DNA of 64,000 bases from Berberis thunbergii (taxonomy: Eukaryota; Streptophyta; Magnoliopsida; Ranunculales; Berberidaceae). A program made the position numbers and the translations under genes. The stretch is from assembly GCA_003290165.1 (NCBI GenBank), contig QNQO01009177.1:1-64000 (forward strand), given 5' to 3'. Position 1 is the first letter of the stretch. Each line of letters starts with the position of its first letter. This document shows positions 1 to 12,097 of the stretch, in pieces. The notes under the pieces are model-generated. The model was not told where the DNA came from and searched no databases. It saw nothing but the letters and a program-made list of their open reading frames with translations.

Positions 1-405
1 TTTTCACCTTCTGTAATTCCACAATGTTAATAACTACCTATTCTTTTGCATTATATTCTAAGCATTTACTACCAAAGTATGTCAAAACATGGAGCCTAAG
101 CATTCCTCCATTATACTTCATACTTTTTCGGGTTCGACCAACACAAGATAGATGAAAAGAACCAAAATTCTCAAAAATAGATAGATGAAAATAACCGAAT
201 CAATTCACGCAACTAGATAGATGAAAAGAATTCGCAATAAGTTGCCTGTCTATTTATTTTGTTAACTAATGACTACACATCATGCCAAATGCAATGCAAA
301 ACTCAAGATATAATATTGAAGGGGCAAAATAAAAAAACATTCAACACAACAAAGTGTATAAAAAAACATGCTTTGTGTTTAAGAATTGTTTTGGTAATAC
401 AAAAC

Positions 406-468
406 CTCAATCAAGCACGCTGCTCCTTCACCATCCCATGCTATGGATTTTGCAAGACCCTGCATTAC
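406..468 (-). pseudogene. Captured exon of ArgJ-type glutamate N-acetyltransferase
   Basis: A 63-base exon lies between a consensus acceptor (TTTTTGTACAG) and a donor (GAG|GT). It encodes 21 residues starting [16 protein letters not shown] and ending CLIE. This matches the conserved DGEGAT block of the bifunctional ornithine/glutamate acetyltransferase ArgJ, which acts in plastid arginine synthesis; the Thr after GEGA is Ala here. In the enzyme that segment lies near the autoproteolytic Thr region of the beta chain, but here it stands alone, without neighbouring ArgJ exons. It is therefore a captured fragment and not a gene. Identity rests on motif recognition; a short exon leaves some doubt. 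Confidence 0.6.
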
Positions 469-750
469 CTGTACAAAAAGAAGTAAGGTAAATAGCTTTC
501 ATTGGTCACATCTCATCGACTATAGTGTCGAAGTCAATTACATGGATTTTGTATGATCAATTGTAGACATGATTGCTTGATTCCTTCAGAGCAGTCTGAA
601 ACCAATTCGAAGGGTACCATCCCCATTAGGAGAATGGGTCATTTCTTATCTGGAGCTCTGGCTGATATAAATTAATGATTGAAGTAGTGGGATACTGGCA
701 GTACATTATGTTGTAAGCATGGAAATTAAAAAGAGTTGTAGAGCCCTTAC

Positions 751-1071
751 CAGTCATGCATGACTCTTATAAGTCCACGATCATATATGACAGGCAAAGT
801 ATTTGTTCCACTAACAGGAACAACATTCAACACCCAGCAATCTAACCCAAAATTAATCAAAGCTGATGCAAACCTGCAATCACAAAAATGTTCAGCAAGT
901 CACTACAAACAAAAGATTTTATATTCATAGATACGTTTTAAGTGGAAAAAGGGAATGATCATGTGAAAGGTGAATCTAAAGATTTCAGCTATCTCTAACA
1001 AATATGAGGGTAAATAGGAGACTATACCCTCCAAACCCAGCCTTCATGTCCATCACATTCCGCAGCTGCAA
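751..1071 (-). pseudogene. Captured exons of PMT-family methyltransferase (PMT11/12-like)
   Basis: Two exons on the minus strand join in frame. Exon 1028-1071 encodes LRNVMDMKAGFGG and ends at a GT donor. Exon 751-873, after a TGCAG acceptor, encodes the continuing [20 protein letters not shown], then [11 protein letters not shown] and ends VMHDW. These are the hallmark blocks of the putative SAM-dependent methyltransferase family (DUF248, QUA2/PMT), Golgi type II membrane proteins linked to pectin methylation. The [16 protein letters not shown] wording resembles the PMT11/PMT12 branch. Upstream and downstream exons are missing, so this is about 55 residues of a protein of some 600 or more. 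It sits between an RLCK exon and an ArgJ exon. Confidence 0.75.
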
Positions 1072-1403
1072 CTTTTTCTAGTGGTATGCGCTGACATAAC
1101 TTTCTATTATGTCATACCAGTATTTGATTCTTTAACATAACTTTATTTAAGATCATAAATCCCTGAATTGTGGTCTTGATGTAACAACTTTAAGAAACAT
1201 GAATAAGAATTGATATTTTCTGATCAAAGCCAAATGAACATCATTTGACATAGAGAACAACATCCCAATAACCCAAAGAGGGGAACAAACTAAATTATTG
1301 AGTCAAATTTCCAAAGTAACACTAACCCATTATTTAAAATCACAATACAAAACAAACCCAGATCTTAGATTAAGCAATCAACAAGCTATGTAGAAGAAGA
1401 AAC

Positions 1404-1524
1404 CTGAAGACAGTCTGAAGATATTAGAGTTCACTGTTGGAAGAGCTTCCTTTCTATCATCTCTATCCTTTGCAGGATTCAACCCATGTTCTTCCTTTGA
1501 ATCAAAGCATGGAAAACAACCCAT
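1404..1524 (-). pseudogene. Captured first exon of an RLCK-VII (PBL-type) kinase
   Basis: From the ATG at 1524 the frame reads MGCFPCFDSKEEHGLNPAKD and ends FRLSSG at a GT donor after 1404 (40 codons plus one base). The MGC start is the N-myristoylation/palmitoylation signal of class VII receptor-like cytoplasmic kinases (PBL group), membrane-anchored immune signalling kinases. The text closely resembles first exons of PBL7/CDL1-like kinases. No kinase-domain exon follows: the next exon downstream is from a PMT methyltransferase. If transcribed, the spliced product would put a lipid-anchor leader in front of unrelated sequence. Confidence 0.65.
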
Positions 1525-3954
1525 GTTCTTCCAGGAGGTCTTGCGTTCCTAGGGACAATGCTTGGATCTCTGATGTTAAGAAGAGAAACGTCTAGTTCTG
1601 CATTATTCACTATATGTATCAGGCTCATTCAATTTATTGTACTTCTAGCACTATAATCACAATGTTGTCTCTTCCTCATATTTTTTTATTTTGTTTTAAT
1701 TAGTCAGCGGTATATAAGAACTGTAAAAGGGAATATATGCACATAAACAACATGATAGAGGTAGTCAAGATGACTTGATAATGATAAACCAAACACGAAA
1801 AAAATAGAGCTATGTCAATGTTCCTAGAATAATATCAAGTCACTGAAGGACTTGAAAGCAAGCAACTTGAGCTCCCAAGGAACTCTTGCCAAATAAGTCC
1901 ATTTAGAGGGCATGTTAGTTCACTTGAACAATTTTTTCTATGATCCAAGATGGTCCATGTCAAGCATAAAACAATCTGAGTCGAATATAAAGCACCAACG
2001 TTTCATAGCAAAAAAATAGAGCATTAAACATCCAGAAATATCACTTTCTAGTACAATGCTTCCACCCTATCCCCTTTAATCTCTTCTGATATAGTCAATT
2101 TTATTTTTCCACTGCGACCCATAATCATAATTAATGGCTACAAGGAAAATGTATCATTGAGAGGGCAGTTTCACTTTATTCTTAGTTGCGCCATTTCAAA
2201 ACCCCATTTCAATTTGATAACCCAGACACCCAAAACCATAAACTCAATCAGATTAAAACCCCCATTTCACATAATCAGAGAAAAAGTTTTACCATATTTC
2301 AATTGCAATAACAATGATATGTGGTCCATGTTCGTATATGTTCATGTTATCCCAACCTAAGCAACATTGATAGATTATTGCATTACACCACTGAGCTAAA
2401 TTCAAACAAAGCAAAAGAGGACAAGTTGACAAGCATGAATAATAATTATGTCAAAACAGACGTATTGATATCCTGAGGAAAAAAGTTGTTGGATCAAGAA
2501 ATCGAAAGATTTATTCAAGCAAACTAATATAGGCAAAATCAAACCAGACATGACAATAAGAACACGGTATCCAATTTATTTCCTCTAAATGCTGAGTTGT
2601 TCACTGCATGTACCACTTTGTTAAAAAAACTCTACTGATGAGCCCAACCTTCTGAATTACACTGCAAACCAATAGTTGGAATATATAAGAGCAAATTGTG
2701 AACGAATTCCCATAGTAAAATATATGCTTCTATAAGAAATTAGACAACTTAATACGACTTGTTTATGAACCCCATTTCAGAGGCATTTCGTCAAATACAC
2801 AATGGCTAGATAATTATAGTCAACAAAATATCAAGTAAGTTCCTTATTGTTACCAACAAGGAAAATTATTGAGAAGAACGAGTAACTATAAAGTAATATA
2901 GACAAATAGAGCAATAAAATTTTGAAATGTGGAATTGAGTAGTAGTAGTAATATATACCCATGGTTCGTGCACTTGATTGTAATGAAAGTGCACATGATC
3001 GTAATGAAAGTGATTGAATACAGGGTTTTGTACATCCTAAAATCGGTTGTTCGGTAGTCATTACTGAAGTAAGATGTGTGCTTAAGGGCTGGTTTTCCAC
3101 TCGTTTTTTCTGCTATGTATAAGGGCCAAATATACTGGTATTGGACAGAATTACGAGTGCTACTGGGCTGTTTTTTCTGGTGTAAAACTGCCTAGATGTT
3201 GGTCCGAAACAAACCAAATTTTCTGTTTTGTCTTCACTTCTTGCCATGAAGCCAATATTTGAACCAGTTAACTAAATTGCCACACTCACCTTAAATCGAT
3301 TGCAATGATTGAGCCTAAATAATCACTTTCTCCTTTCCTTCTCCCTTCTAACGCCAAAAACAAAACCACCCGACGAACTCTCCTTCAAGAACCGGATAAG
3401 GGACGCAAATTTTTCCGCAACCACGAAATTTTAGGGTTTTTGGGAGATCAGTGTGTGCTTTCGGGGATCTGTGGGGAGATGGAAAAAATTTTAGGGTTTG
3501 AAACAAAGGGTTGAAAAGTGCAGAGTTGGGGGCAAATTGAGCAGGAACGCAAATTTTTTTCGCAACCGCGAAATTTTTTTCGCGCGCGAGAAATCAACTC
3601 GACTTCCCACACATTCACGTGCAACACACGTGCATTTTCATTTTATAGCAACGGTTTTTAGCCGTGGCAAACAAACCAACGGTTTCCAACCGTGGCCAAG
3701 CCTTTGGTGTAGTGATTATAGCCATGGGTTTTTATTTTTTGGCCACCGGTTTTTGGTCCGTGGCAAATAAACCAACGGTTTAGAGCTGTAGCCACCTCCG
3801 TGTAGCTAAACTAGCCTTTTGGTGTAGTGTAGTTTCCAATATGCTAAGTCGGAACTTATGCATAACTTGAGGGCTTTAGAAGTTAATCATAGGATTAAAA
3901 TTGTTTATCTTGAAAGTTGCATGAAAACATTGTGTGATCCTATGATCACATGAC

Positions 3955-4720
3955 AAAACTTAAACGGATTTAAGTAGTCCTGAGTAAAATGCTTATATGC
4001 TCAGTGATTAATTAAATGAATTACTCACTCACGGAAAGTGTCATTCTCTACTGAGGCATTTTGTTTGTGTGGTCTGTTGACCACTTGACTAAAATTAAAT
4101 AGATATAAGTAGTCCTGATAAGATGCTTCTATGCATTGAATTACCTACTCACGGAGAGTGCATCCTCTACTTAGGTATTTTGCTTTGTGAGGTCTGCTAA
4201 CCCACTGACTAAATTAAATGGATTTAAATAGTTTCCAGATAAGATGTTCAATGCATTAATTACCCACTCACGAAGAGTGTCATTCTTTACTGAGTGTGAT
4301 CCTCTACTGAGGCATTCTGCTTGTGTGGTCTTCTGACCACTTGAACTAAACTTAAACAAATTTAAGTAGTCATGATAAAATGCTTCTATGCATTGAATTA
4401 CCCACTAGAAGATGTCATCTTCTACTAGGTGTGATTCCTCTACTGAGGCATTTTGCTTGTGTAGTCTGCTTACCAGATTGACTAAACTTAAATGGATTAA
4501 GTAGTCATGAGTAAGATATTTTTTATGCATTGAATTACCTACTCACTGAGAGTGCCATCCTCAACAAGGCATTTTGCTTGTGTGATATTTTGACCACTTG
4601 ACTAAACTTAAACGGATTTAAGTAGTCTTGAGTAAGCATGCTTTTATACATTGAATTACCCTCTCACGAATAGTGTCATCCTCTACTGAGGTGTACATAA
4701 ATATTGTAATTCTGAATGTC
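3955..4720. repeat. Degenerate tandem repeat, unit about 120-140 bp (copy A)
   Basis: At least six units carry the order ACTTAAACGGATTTAAGTAG, then a TGCATTGAATTACCCACTCACG segment, then TCTACTGAGGCATTTTGCTT and GTGGTCTGTTGACCACTTG. Units are diverged, with small gaps. The same array occurs in copy B at 8290-8830, so it belongs to the LTR element and not to the locus. No open frame runs through it. Confidence 0.8.
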
Positions 4721-5822
4721 TTCTGTTGAAGGACATGTAGAATGAATTCTCGTACTTCCCTATTTTTAACTGAATAAGGTGTGTTATCTGCTGAGAAGCA
4801 AAATAACGTATCCTCTGCTGAGGTATATGTAAATATATGTTCAAAATCTTTTCTTTGCAGGATCTTCTTTCATTGGTGGTCACCTCTTTAGCTAATGTTG
4901 GATCTTCTCATGGAGAATTTGATTGACCGAACAGAAAACTCTGTGTATGTTCTACCGGATGAGGTGTCTCCTGTTTGAAGAGATAAAATTCAATAAACAG
5001 ATAAAATACAATCAAGTTTTTCTTACATGTACATTGCATTTATTTTTTTAAGTTAAAAATAAAAAAGCTAGGACGCCTCAGCTTCAATCCACTTTGTGAA
5101 ATGGTCGGTTGCCACAATCATTAGATTATTTTATGCTAGGGAGTTTGATTGATCAGAACGGTGAACTTTGTGTATGTTCTACTAGCTGAGGAGCCTCTTG
5201 TTGGGGAGTGTGCTCTACGCTTATCACCCTTGCTATTTTTATCCTCTTTCTGATATGCATTTATTAGAGCATGCTGACTATCTTTCTCGGGTACATATGG
5301 TGCCTTAGCACTATTTTTTTTGTCATCCCACAATGTATAGTATTTTGCCATGACGAAGATCTCAGCAAAAGTTTTGCCCGGTTTCATGGACAATTCGACC
5401 ATACAATCAGTGATCTTCGGGCAGACGTTTCTTGAAAGCTAAGGATGCAATTGGTCATCACACCCATTTATGCAAATTGGCAACCTGACTTGCAAGATTT
5501 TATTGTTGTTTCATTTCCATTGGGCTCGATTGTTGGGAAGAAAATTGTAATTGATGATCAACCGGCGGTGGTAGACCTACTACCAGTGGTTGTCCGGCCG
5601 AAAGCGGTTGAACCCATGGCGATGATGGCGGTCTGGTTCGGACAGAAAACTATTCAATGTTATTTTTGCTAGTTTAGTTTCAAGTTCCCATCATTGTGTT
5701 GAAAAAAAACTCTAAAAAAGTGTATGTGAAGGAAAATTCAAATTGAATGGACAAATTTTTTTTTATGAATGGAAGAGAGCATGCAATGAGTTTGATTCAA
5801 ACTCTCATTGAAAACACCAATT

Positions 5823-6453
5823 TGAGGATGGAAATTTCCACCAGATCATGTGTGGATCACGCGGAGTAATCTGCAGAAGGTAGAAATTAATTCTTGACAC
5901 CGGTGCGGTGCCTGCCACGGAGACTCCGATACAAAACTTAGAGCAATGTCTTTAGAAAATATTTATTTTTCTGTATTTGAAAAGAAAATGGTGAATCAAG
6001 AAAGAGTTACCTCCGAATGACTTTGTGTTTGGCTATTTATAGAGGTAGAACAAGTAAACTATTGGCAATGAGTGAGATACATGGCAGATGAGTAAGATGC
6101 ATGGAAGATGACTAAGTCATCTACACGCAGGCGGTTGTTACTTCTCTTAGGTAGTTGTAACTTCTCTTAAGTAGTTGTGACTTTCGTAGATGGTTGTAAC
6201 CTCCTGTTGGTGGTTGTAACTTTCTGTTTGGAGACACCTCTCCTGCAAGCTTGTGTGCTCAACTGAGCATGATGGTTTGTGCCGAACATTACTCATCTGC
6301 TGAGAAAAGAATGTTTTATTGAATCGTATTGGGCCTAGACTTGGGCTTTCTATACTTGTAACTTTCGTGGGTAATTTTCGAGCTTCTCAGGGATGGCCCA
6401 AATCTTCTGGCTTCCTTATTTTATTGAGCTAAGGATTATTTTTTCCTCCCACA
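5823..6453 (-). repeat. 5' LTR of copy A
   Basis: On the minus strand it begins TGTGGGAGG at 6453. It aligns by eye along its length with the two LTRs of copy B, including CACGCGGAG, TTAATTCTTGACACC and GGGCTTCC landmarks. The inner end is TTTCCATCCTCA rather than the GCATCCACA of the copy B LTRs, a small divergence. Confidence 0.75.
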
Positions 6454-6585
6454 AAAGTGTATTTACACAGCCTAGTTCAGTACAACAAATGTGGTAGTAG
6501 CTACTAATTATGGTGTTTTTAGGCTTGAATCATGACTTGAAACGGGTTGTTATTGAGTGTTTTGGGGCGAATTTGAGCGAAGTAA

Positions 6586-7204
6586 TGTGGATGCAAATTT
6601 CCATCGAATCACGTGTTGATCACGCGGAGCAATCTGCATAAGATAGAGATTAATTCTTGACACCAGTGTGGTGTCTGCCATGGGGACTCCGATGCCATAA
6701 TTAGAATAATACCTTTAAGAAATTATTATTTATTTATCTGTATTTGAATAGAGAAATTGTTATATCGAGAAAAAGTCGCCTCTAGATGTCTTTGTGTTTG
6801 GCTATTTACAAAGGTAGAACAAGTAAACTACTAGCAGATGAATGAGACACGTGGCAGATGAACGAGTCATCTACTTGCAGGCGATTGTAACTTTTATTAG
6901 GTAGTTGTAATTTCCATAGATAGTTATAACCTCTCATTGGTGAATTAACTTCCTGTTTTGAGACACCTCTCCTGCAAGCTTGTGTTCTCAACTGAGTATG
7001 GTGGTCAGCGCTAAAAACTACTCATTTGCTAAGAAAATAGTATTTTGTTGAGTTGTATCGGGCCCAGACTCGGGCTGCATTGGGGCCAAACTTGGACTTT
7101 CTTTACTTGTAACTTTCATGGGTAATATTCGGGCTTCTCGGGAATAACCCAAATTTTTGGGCTTCCTTATCATGTTGGGCTAAGCATTATTTTTTGCTTC
7201 CACA
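6586..7204 (-). repeat. 3' LTR of copy B
   Basis: The boundary is set by the AGTAA duplication at 6581-6585 and by alignment with 12098-12706. On the minus strand it starts TGTGGAAGC at 7204 and ends GCATCCACA at 6586. A purine-rich stretch (AAAAGAGAAGGAGA on the minus strand, about 7214-7228) precedes it, as a polypurine tract should. Confidence 0.82.
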
Positions 7205-8289
7205 AATGCCACTTATCTCCTTCTCTTTTGAGCTGGACTTTTTTCTTTTCCTTCTTACTTTAAAGCAGAGTATATGTATTTTCACTGAGGAGCCCGCCAA
7301 GAATAGAAGTAGAATGCCCTTGATCTTGCTGACTTATCTGTCTCTATTGATACAAGTAAATGATCTGCATGTAGAGGCTTATGTTGTTGTTGAAGTGTAG
7401 TCTGTTGAATACAAAATGATCTGCATGTAGAGGCTTCTGCTGCAGATGAGGTGATCTACTGCATGAGTCACACATAGTAATTTCATGGGCTCTTGGACTT
7501 CGTTGAAGTTAGAAGATTCGTCCTAGGTTGAATAATAACAAGTCTGTTCTGGCATGCCTTTGGATTTGGCAACCACATCCGCATATAAAATGCCACGTGT
7601 CTTTGGGTTGACCTACCCCTTATTTCATGGGTTGAGTTGAATAGTCTTTATTTTATGGAAAGACCGCGACAGATGATCTGACCAGGCTGACTTTTGTTTT
7701 CCCCGGTTGAAAAAGGGAAAGGGGGAAGGCCCGAATTCTGCTATGAAATTTGCTAAGGCTGGAGCCTTTATAGTTGTCATTGGCTGGTAGATTTGTTGAA
7801 GGACACGACACTGATCTAATTACTGGCTTTGTTTCCTGGTTGAAGAGTGAATGAATTTTTCCAATGCCTGAGCCTTTAAAGTTGTCATCGGTTAGTAGAT
7901 AAAGTCATATTGGTTCAATCCATCGCCTATTCATGAGTTTTTAACAAGCCTCGAGAGGAAGTTGTGCCTCCAACTCTTGATTGGTGGAGACCTAAGATAA
8001 CTGCTACATTTGAAAACTGCCAAGTACATGTACATATCCTCTCCTGGATTTTTCTACTGATCTACTCAAGAATCGATCCAAAGTTGTTGCTCTACTAGTG
8101 AGACTTGAATTCTTTTGGAGTTGATGGGTGACTTCATGTCAAGCAGTGGTCTTCTTTGCTTTTATGATCCCCAAACTTTGTGTATGTTTGTTGGTCTTGA
8201 TTGGCCTTTTTCATGAGTTTCCAAGTGCTTAAAACAAAATTTAAACATAACTTGAGGAAATTAATCTTGAATTTGCATGGAATATGTGT

Positions 8290-8830
8290 GATCTACTAAC
8301 ACTTGACAAAACTTAAAGAGATTTAAGTAGTCCAGATCAAGATGTTTTAATTCTTAGCGATTGATTAATTGAAATTACCTACTCACGGAGAGTGGCATCC
8401 TTACTGAGTGTTGGATCCTCTACTGAAGCATTTGGCTTGTGTGGGTCTGCTAACCACTTGGACTAAACTTAAACGGATTTAAGTAGTCCTGAGTAAGATG
8501 TTTCTATACAATGAATTACCCACTCACGGAGAGTGGCATTCTCTATTGTGGTGTGATCATCTACTTAGGCATTTTGCTTTTGTGGTTTGTTGACCACTTG
8601 ACTTAAACAAATTTAAGTAGTCTCGAGTAATATACTTTTATGCATTGAATTGCCCACTCACTGAGAGTGTCATTTCTACTGAGGTGTGATCCTCTACTAA
8701 AGCATTTTGCTTTTGTGGTTTGTTGACCACTTGAATAAACTTAAACAATTTAAGTAGTCTTGAGTTAGATGTTTATGCATTGAATTACCCATTCATTGAG
8801 AGTATCATCCTCTACTGAGGTCTGATAAAT
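8290..8830. repeat. Degenerate tandem repeat array (copy B)
   Basis: There are about four units of the repeat described at 3955-4720, with the same landmarks (GGATTTAAGTAGTC, TTACCCACTCACGGAGAGTG, GGCATTTTGCTT, TTGACCACTTGA). Copy A has more units than copy B, so the array has changed in copy number since the two elements diverged. Confidence 0.8.
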
Positions 8831-9010
8831 GTTTGTATTTCTGATGTCTTCTACTGAATGACATATAAAATGAATTCTCAAATTTCACTATTTCAATTGA
8901 ATAAAGTGTGTTATCTGCTGATAAATAAAATAACATATCATCTACTGAGGTATATGTATATATTTGCTCGGATTATTTTTTGCAGAATCTCCTTTCATTT
9001 CATTGGTGGT

Positions 9011-10875
9011 TGATATCACATAATTATTACATAATATATCCCTCAATTTATATATGTTAGTGTTTCAATTATTACATTTTATAGTAATTATTTCGTTTTA
9101 ATGTCTTTGTAGGAATTTGAGCCGTGAACGATGAAATCGTATTAAGGCGACAATTTAAGGAATGACAATTGGTCGATTCTAGCGGTGGTACAAAGCAGAT
9201 GTTCACAAACCTAAACCCAAAACCTACCCATAAACCCCAAATCCAATCCTACCCCTAGAGAATATTCTCTCATTTATACCTTGATGAATCTCCCTTCATT
9301 TCATCCTATTCACTTTGATCATTCTCTATAAATATAAGAGAATAGGGTGAGAAAAGGGAGGAAGAGAAGGGAAAATAAGTATTACACAAAAATCAAAACC
9401 TCTTCCTCACAAGTGATTCTCATCACCATTCACCACTCATCCATCTCTCACTCACTCAGCAATCACCTCCATCCGCCATCAGCCACCCGAGCGCCACCAC
9501 CGAGCTCCTCCACAGTCACCGCCACCACCACGAACAGGGGCGTGACAACCCTTGTTTCGCCGTCAGAGCCCCTCCATCACCGTCCATGTCCCTCTTTCCT
9601 GTCCCATTCATCCATCAACCTCCCATCCGCCATCAACCACCATCAGCCTATTTTGCAACAGAAGACATCCGCGAGCCACCACAACCACCGTAAAACAGAG
9701 CCACCATCACCACGACTCTGTTCCGCCTCGCGACAAAGCCAGGCAGGCCGTCCTCCTCTCCTCTCTGTCCTCTCTTTGTCTCGGCCTCCTTACCGTCTCT
9801 CCGCCACCGTACAACCACCACAGAGCGGCTCGTCCGCGGTGCACAACCACCGCTGAAACAGGAATCGAAACAGGGAGTCCTCCTTCCTGTTTATCTCTCT
9901 CTGTTTTTGAGTTTCTTATTGCATCTCTCTCTTCTTTGCAGGTTCTGGAGACATTTGGAGGACGAGGAGCACGGGAGAAAGCGGTAGCAGCGGTGCTGCT
10001 CGCTAGAGACGACGACCAGGCACTATAGCGTAAGGCTGGTACTGTAGCGTACTGTAGCAGAGGCGCGAGAACCACTCAAATTCTATTTTATACTATTCAC
10101 ATCCCTCGATTTTACTTTGTACCACCACAGAGCGTTTTGAGAACATTTTCACGAGATTTGTGTTCGGACCACCTGCGGATTTGCTGAGTACCACCACATT
10201 GAGTTTGCGACAAACCAAAAGGGTTGCATAATTCATTTTGATTTATTTTACTGAATTGTGTGCTTAATTGTTAATTATAATTTATTTCTGAATTTTTGAT
10301 AAATTGTTTTCACCCTTCATTTTCGAGAAATTAAACTTGATATGTTTGGTAGTTAGAATTACCCTTTATCAATATTCAAAGCATGTGCTAGAAATATTAA
10401 GCTTAAACTTTTATTAAGTGTGCCCTAAAAAGACATTTAATACTTGGTAAGAGCGTATTTGCTTGAAATGATTTGTTAATGTTTGATAGAAACATGATAT
10501 AATTTGAATTGGATTTTAACGATCACATATTCGGTGTAAGCAATGGATTCTCATCCCTAAAGCTTCTCGTTTAAATTTTCAGTAATTTAGATTTAAATGT
10601 TTTTGCTAACTCATTGGTGAGTCCAAGCCCACGAAATCCATCTCATTTATTTTTTATTTTATTTTATTTTATTATTTTTAATTTAGTTTTAAAACACTGT
10701 AACCCCATTTTACATTTAAATTAGTTTAAATTAAATTATAAATTTCAATTGCACCCACCTTCCTCATGGGATCAACCCGTACTTGCCGTTATCTACCAGT
10801 TAGACACCGTGCACTTGCGGTTATTACAAGTGGGTTGAATTAGCCTATTTATTTAGGTTAGTTAAACTCGCATCA
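9011..10875 (+). mobile_element. Solo LTR (gypsy-like) inside copy B, TSD GTGGT
   Basis: The exact 5-bp duplication GTGGT is at 9006-9010 and 10876-10880. The 1865-bp insert starts TGATATCACA and ends CTCGCATCA, a TG..CA LTR. It interrupts sequence that is continuous in copy A (4861-4930 region). A TATA-like box (CTATAAATATAAG, about 9325-9337) suggests the promoter. The segment near 10760-10830 (CGTACTTGCCGTTATCTACC, GTGCACTTGCGGTTAT) resembles 3' parts of plant gypsy LTRs. Internal sequence was lost by LTR-LTR recombination. Pro/Ser-rich open frames at 9347-10028 are compositional and I do not call them genes. Confidence 0.88.
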
Positions 10876-11099
10876 GTGGTGGTCTCTTCAACCAAGGTTG
10901 GTTATTCTTGTGGAAATTTTGATTGACCGGAACGGAAACTCTGTGTATGTTCTACCGGATGAGTAGTCTCTTGTTGAAGATATAAAATACAATAAATAGA
11001 TCAAATACAATCAAGTTTTCTTATATGTACATTGAAAAAAAAATTTCTTCTAAAAAGCTATGACGCCTCAACTTCAATCCACTTTGTGAAATTGTTGGT

Positions 11100-11700
11100 T
11101 GCCACAATGATCATATTCTTCAGTGGTGGAGAATTTGATTGATCATAATGGTGAACTTTGTGTATGTTCTACTGGCTTAGGAGACTCTTGTTGAGGGGTG
11201 TGTTCTACGCTCGTCACCCTTGTTCTTTTTGTCCTCCTTCTGATCTGTATTCGTTAGTACAGGCTGACTATATTTCTCGAGTACATTTGGTGCCTTAGCA
11301 TTAATTTTTCGTCATCCCACAATGCATCGCATTTTGCCATGGCAAAGATTTCGGCAAGAGTGTTGCCCGACTTCATGGTCAATTTGCCATATAATTGGTG
11401 ATATGTGGGAAGACCTTCCCAGAAAGCTAAGGATGCAATTGGTCATCACACACATCTATGCTCACCCTTTCTACCTTAAATCTTTTGATGAAGTGTTGGA
11501 GCGATTCATTTGATTTTTTCTTCATGTTAAAGAGGTGGTCAGCATGTTTTTTATGGTTTAGTAGGATGAATAATCTTTTGTGAAGACAAGGGGGAGATCT
11601 ACAAAGTTGTTGAATGACTGAGGGGTCAAAGTGTGGAACCAATCTTAGCCTACTCACTCCCATGGGCATGGTCTACTGACAGACGACAATGTGTCTTCTG
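11100..11700 (-). pseudogene. gag remnant of copy B
   Basis: On the minus strand, 11427-11669 encodes HADHLFNMKKKSNESLQHFI followed by KRF, the core of the plant retrotrans_gag (capsid-like) domain. After a shift the frame continues with AFWEGLPTYHQLYGKLTMK and AEIFAMAKCDALWDDEK, the gag segment that is also seen in copy A at 5136-5402. Stops and frame changes show it is dead. No zinc knuckle or protease follows. It resembles Ty3/gypsy gag, which is the basis for classing both copies. Confidence 0.75.
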
Positions 11701-12097
11701 CCTTGGTTACCCACTCACCAATCACTCTACCACTCGAGTTTGCGCTCCCCCAACATTTTAATCAAATTGGCGATCTGACTTGCAAGATTTTTTTTGTTGT
11801 TTCATCTCCATTGGGCTCAGTTGTCAGGCAGAAAATTAATATTGATGATTAGTCGGCGGTAGTAGACCTACTACCAGTGGTTGTTCGGCTAGAAACGGCT
11901 GAACCCATAGCGATGATGGTGGTTTGATTCGAGCAAGGGAATGTGCAACATTATTTTGATTCCATATTGTGTTGAAAAAAAACTTTGAAAAAGTGTATGC
12001 GAAAGGAGAATTCAAATTTAATAAACGTACATGTTTTTTATGAAAGGAAGATAACATGCTATTAGTTTGATTCAAGCTCTTATTGAAAACACCAATT

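Larger units (their letters stand above)
1..3829 (-). mobile_element. CACTA-like element, one end only, with captured gene fragments
   Basis: The right boundary at 3829 reads, on the minus strand, CACTACACCAAAAGGCTAG, the usual CACTA terminus. A second CACTACACCAAAGGC lies inside at about 3702-3717. Between 3590 and 3830 a short motif with CCAACGGTTT and CCGTGGC repeats several times, as expected of subterminal transposase-binding repeats. The other end lies beyond the window. Inside, three exon-like fragments of unrelated host genes lie on the minus strand (1404-1524, 751-1071, 406-468). No transposase is visible. The element abuts the internal region of a truncated LTR element at 3830, so it probably inserted there. 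I see no coding sequence in 1530-3400, which is AT-rich. Confidence 0.6.
3830..6453 (-). mobile_element. Truncated non-autonomous LTR retrotransposon (copy A)
   Basis: The element is read on the minus strand. Its 5' LTR is 5823-6453 (starts TGTGGGAGG, ends near GGATGG/TCA), followed by a leader, a broken gag remnant (about 5130-5480), then tandem repeats (3955-4720). It is clearly homologous to copy B at 6586-12706. The frame at 5136-5402 encodes MKPGKTFAEIFVMAKYYTLW, typical of the plant gypsy gag linker after the retrotrans_gag domain. No pol is present, and the 3' LTR is missing because the CACTA-like element abuts at 3829. Confidence 0.7.

Noticed and set aside
3955..4720. CRISPR-like array
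   Set aside because: The repeats are long, diverged and contiguous, without unique spacers, and recur inside a related LTR element. The DNA is a plant nuclear genome.
9347..10075. Overlapping Ser/Pro/His-rich open frames of 120-170 codons on both strands
   Set aside because: They lie inside a solo LTR, overlap in several frames, and owe their length to CCACCA/CTCTCC composition. No domain is visible.
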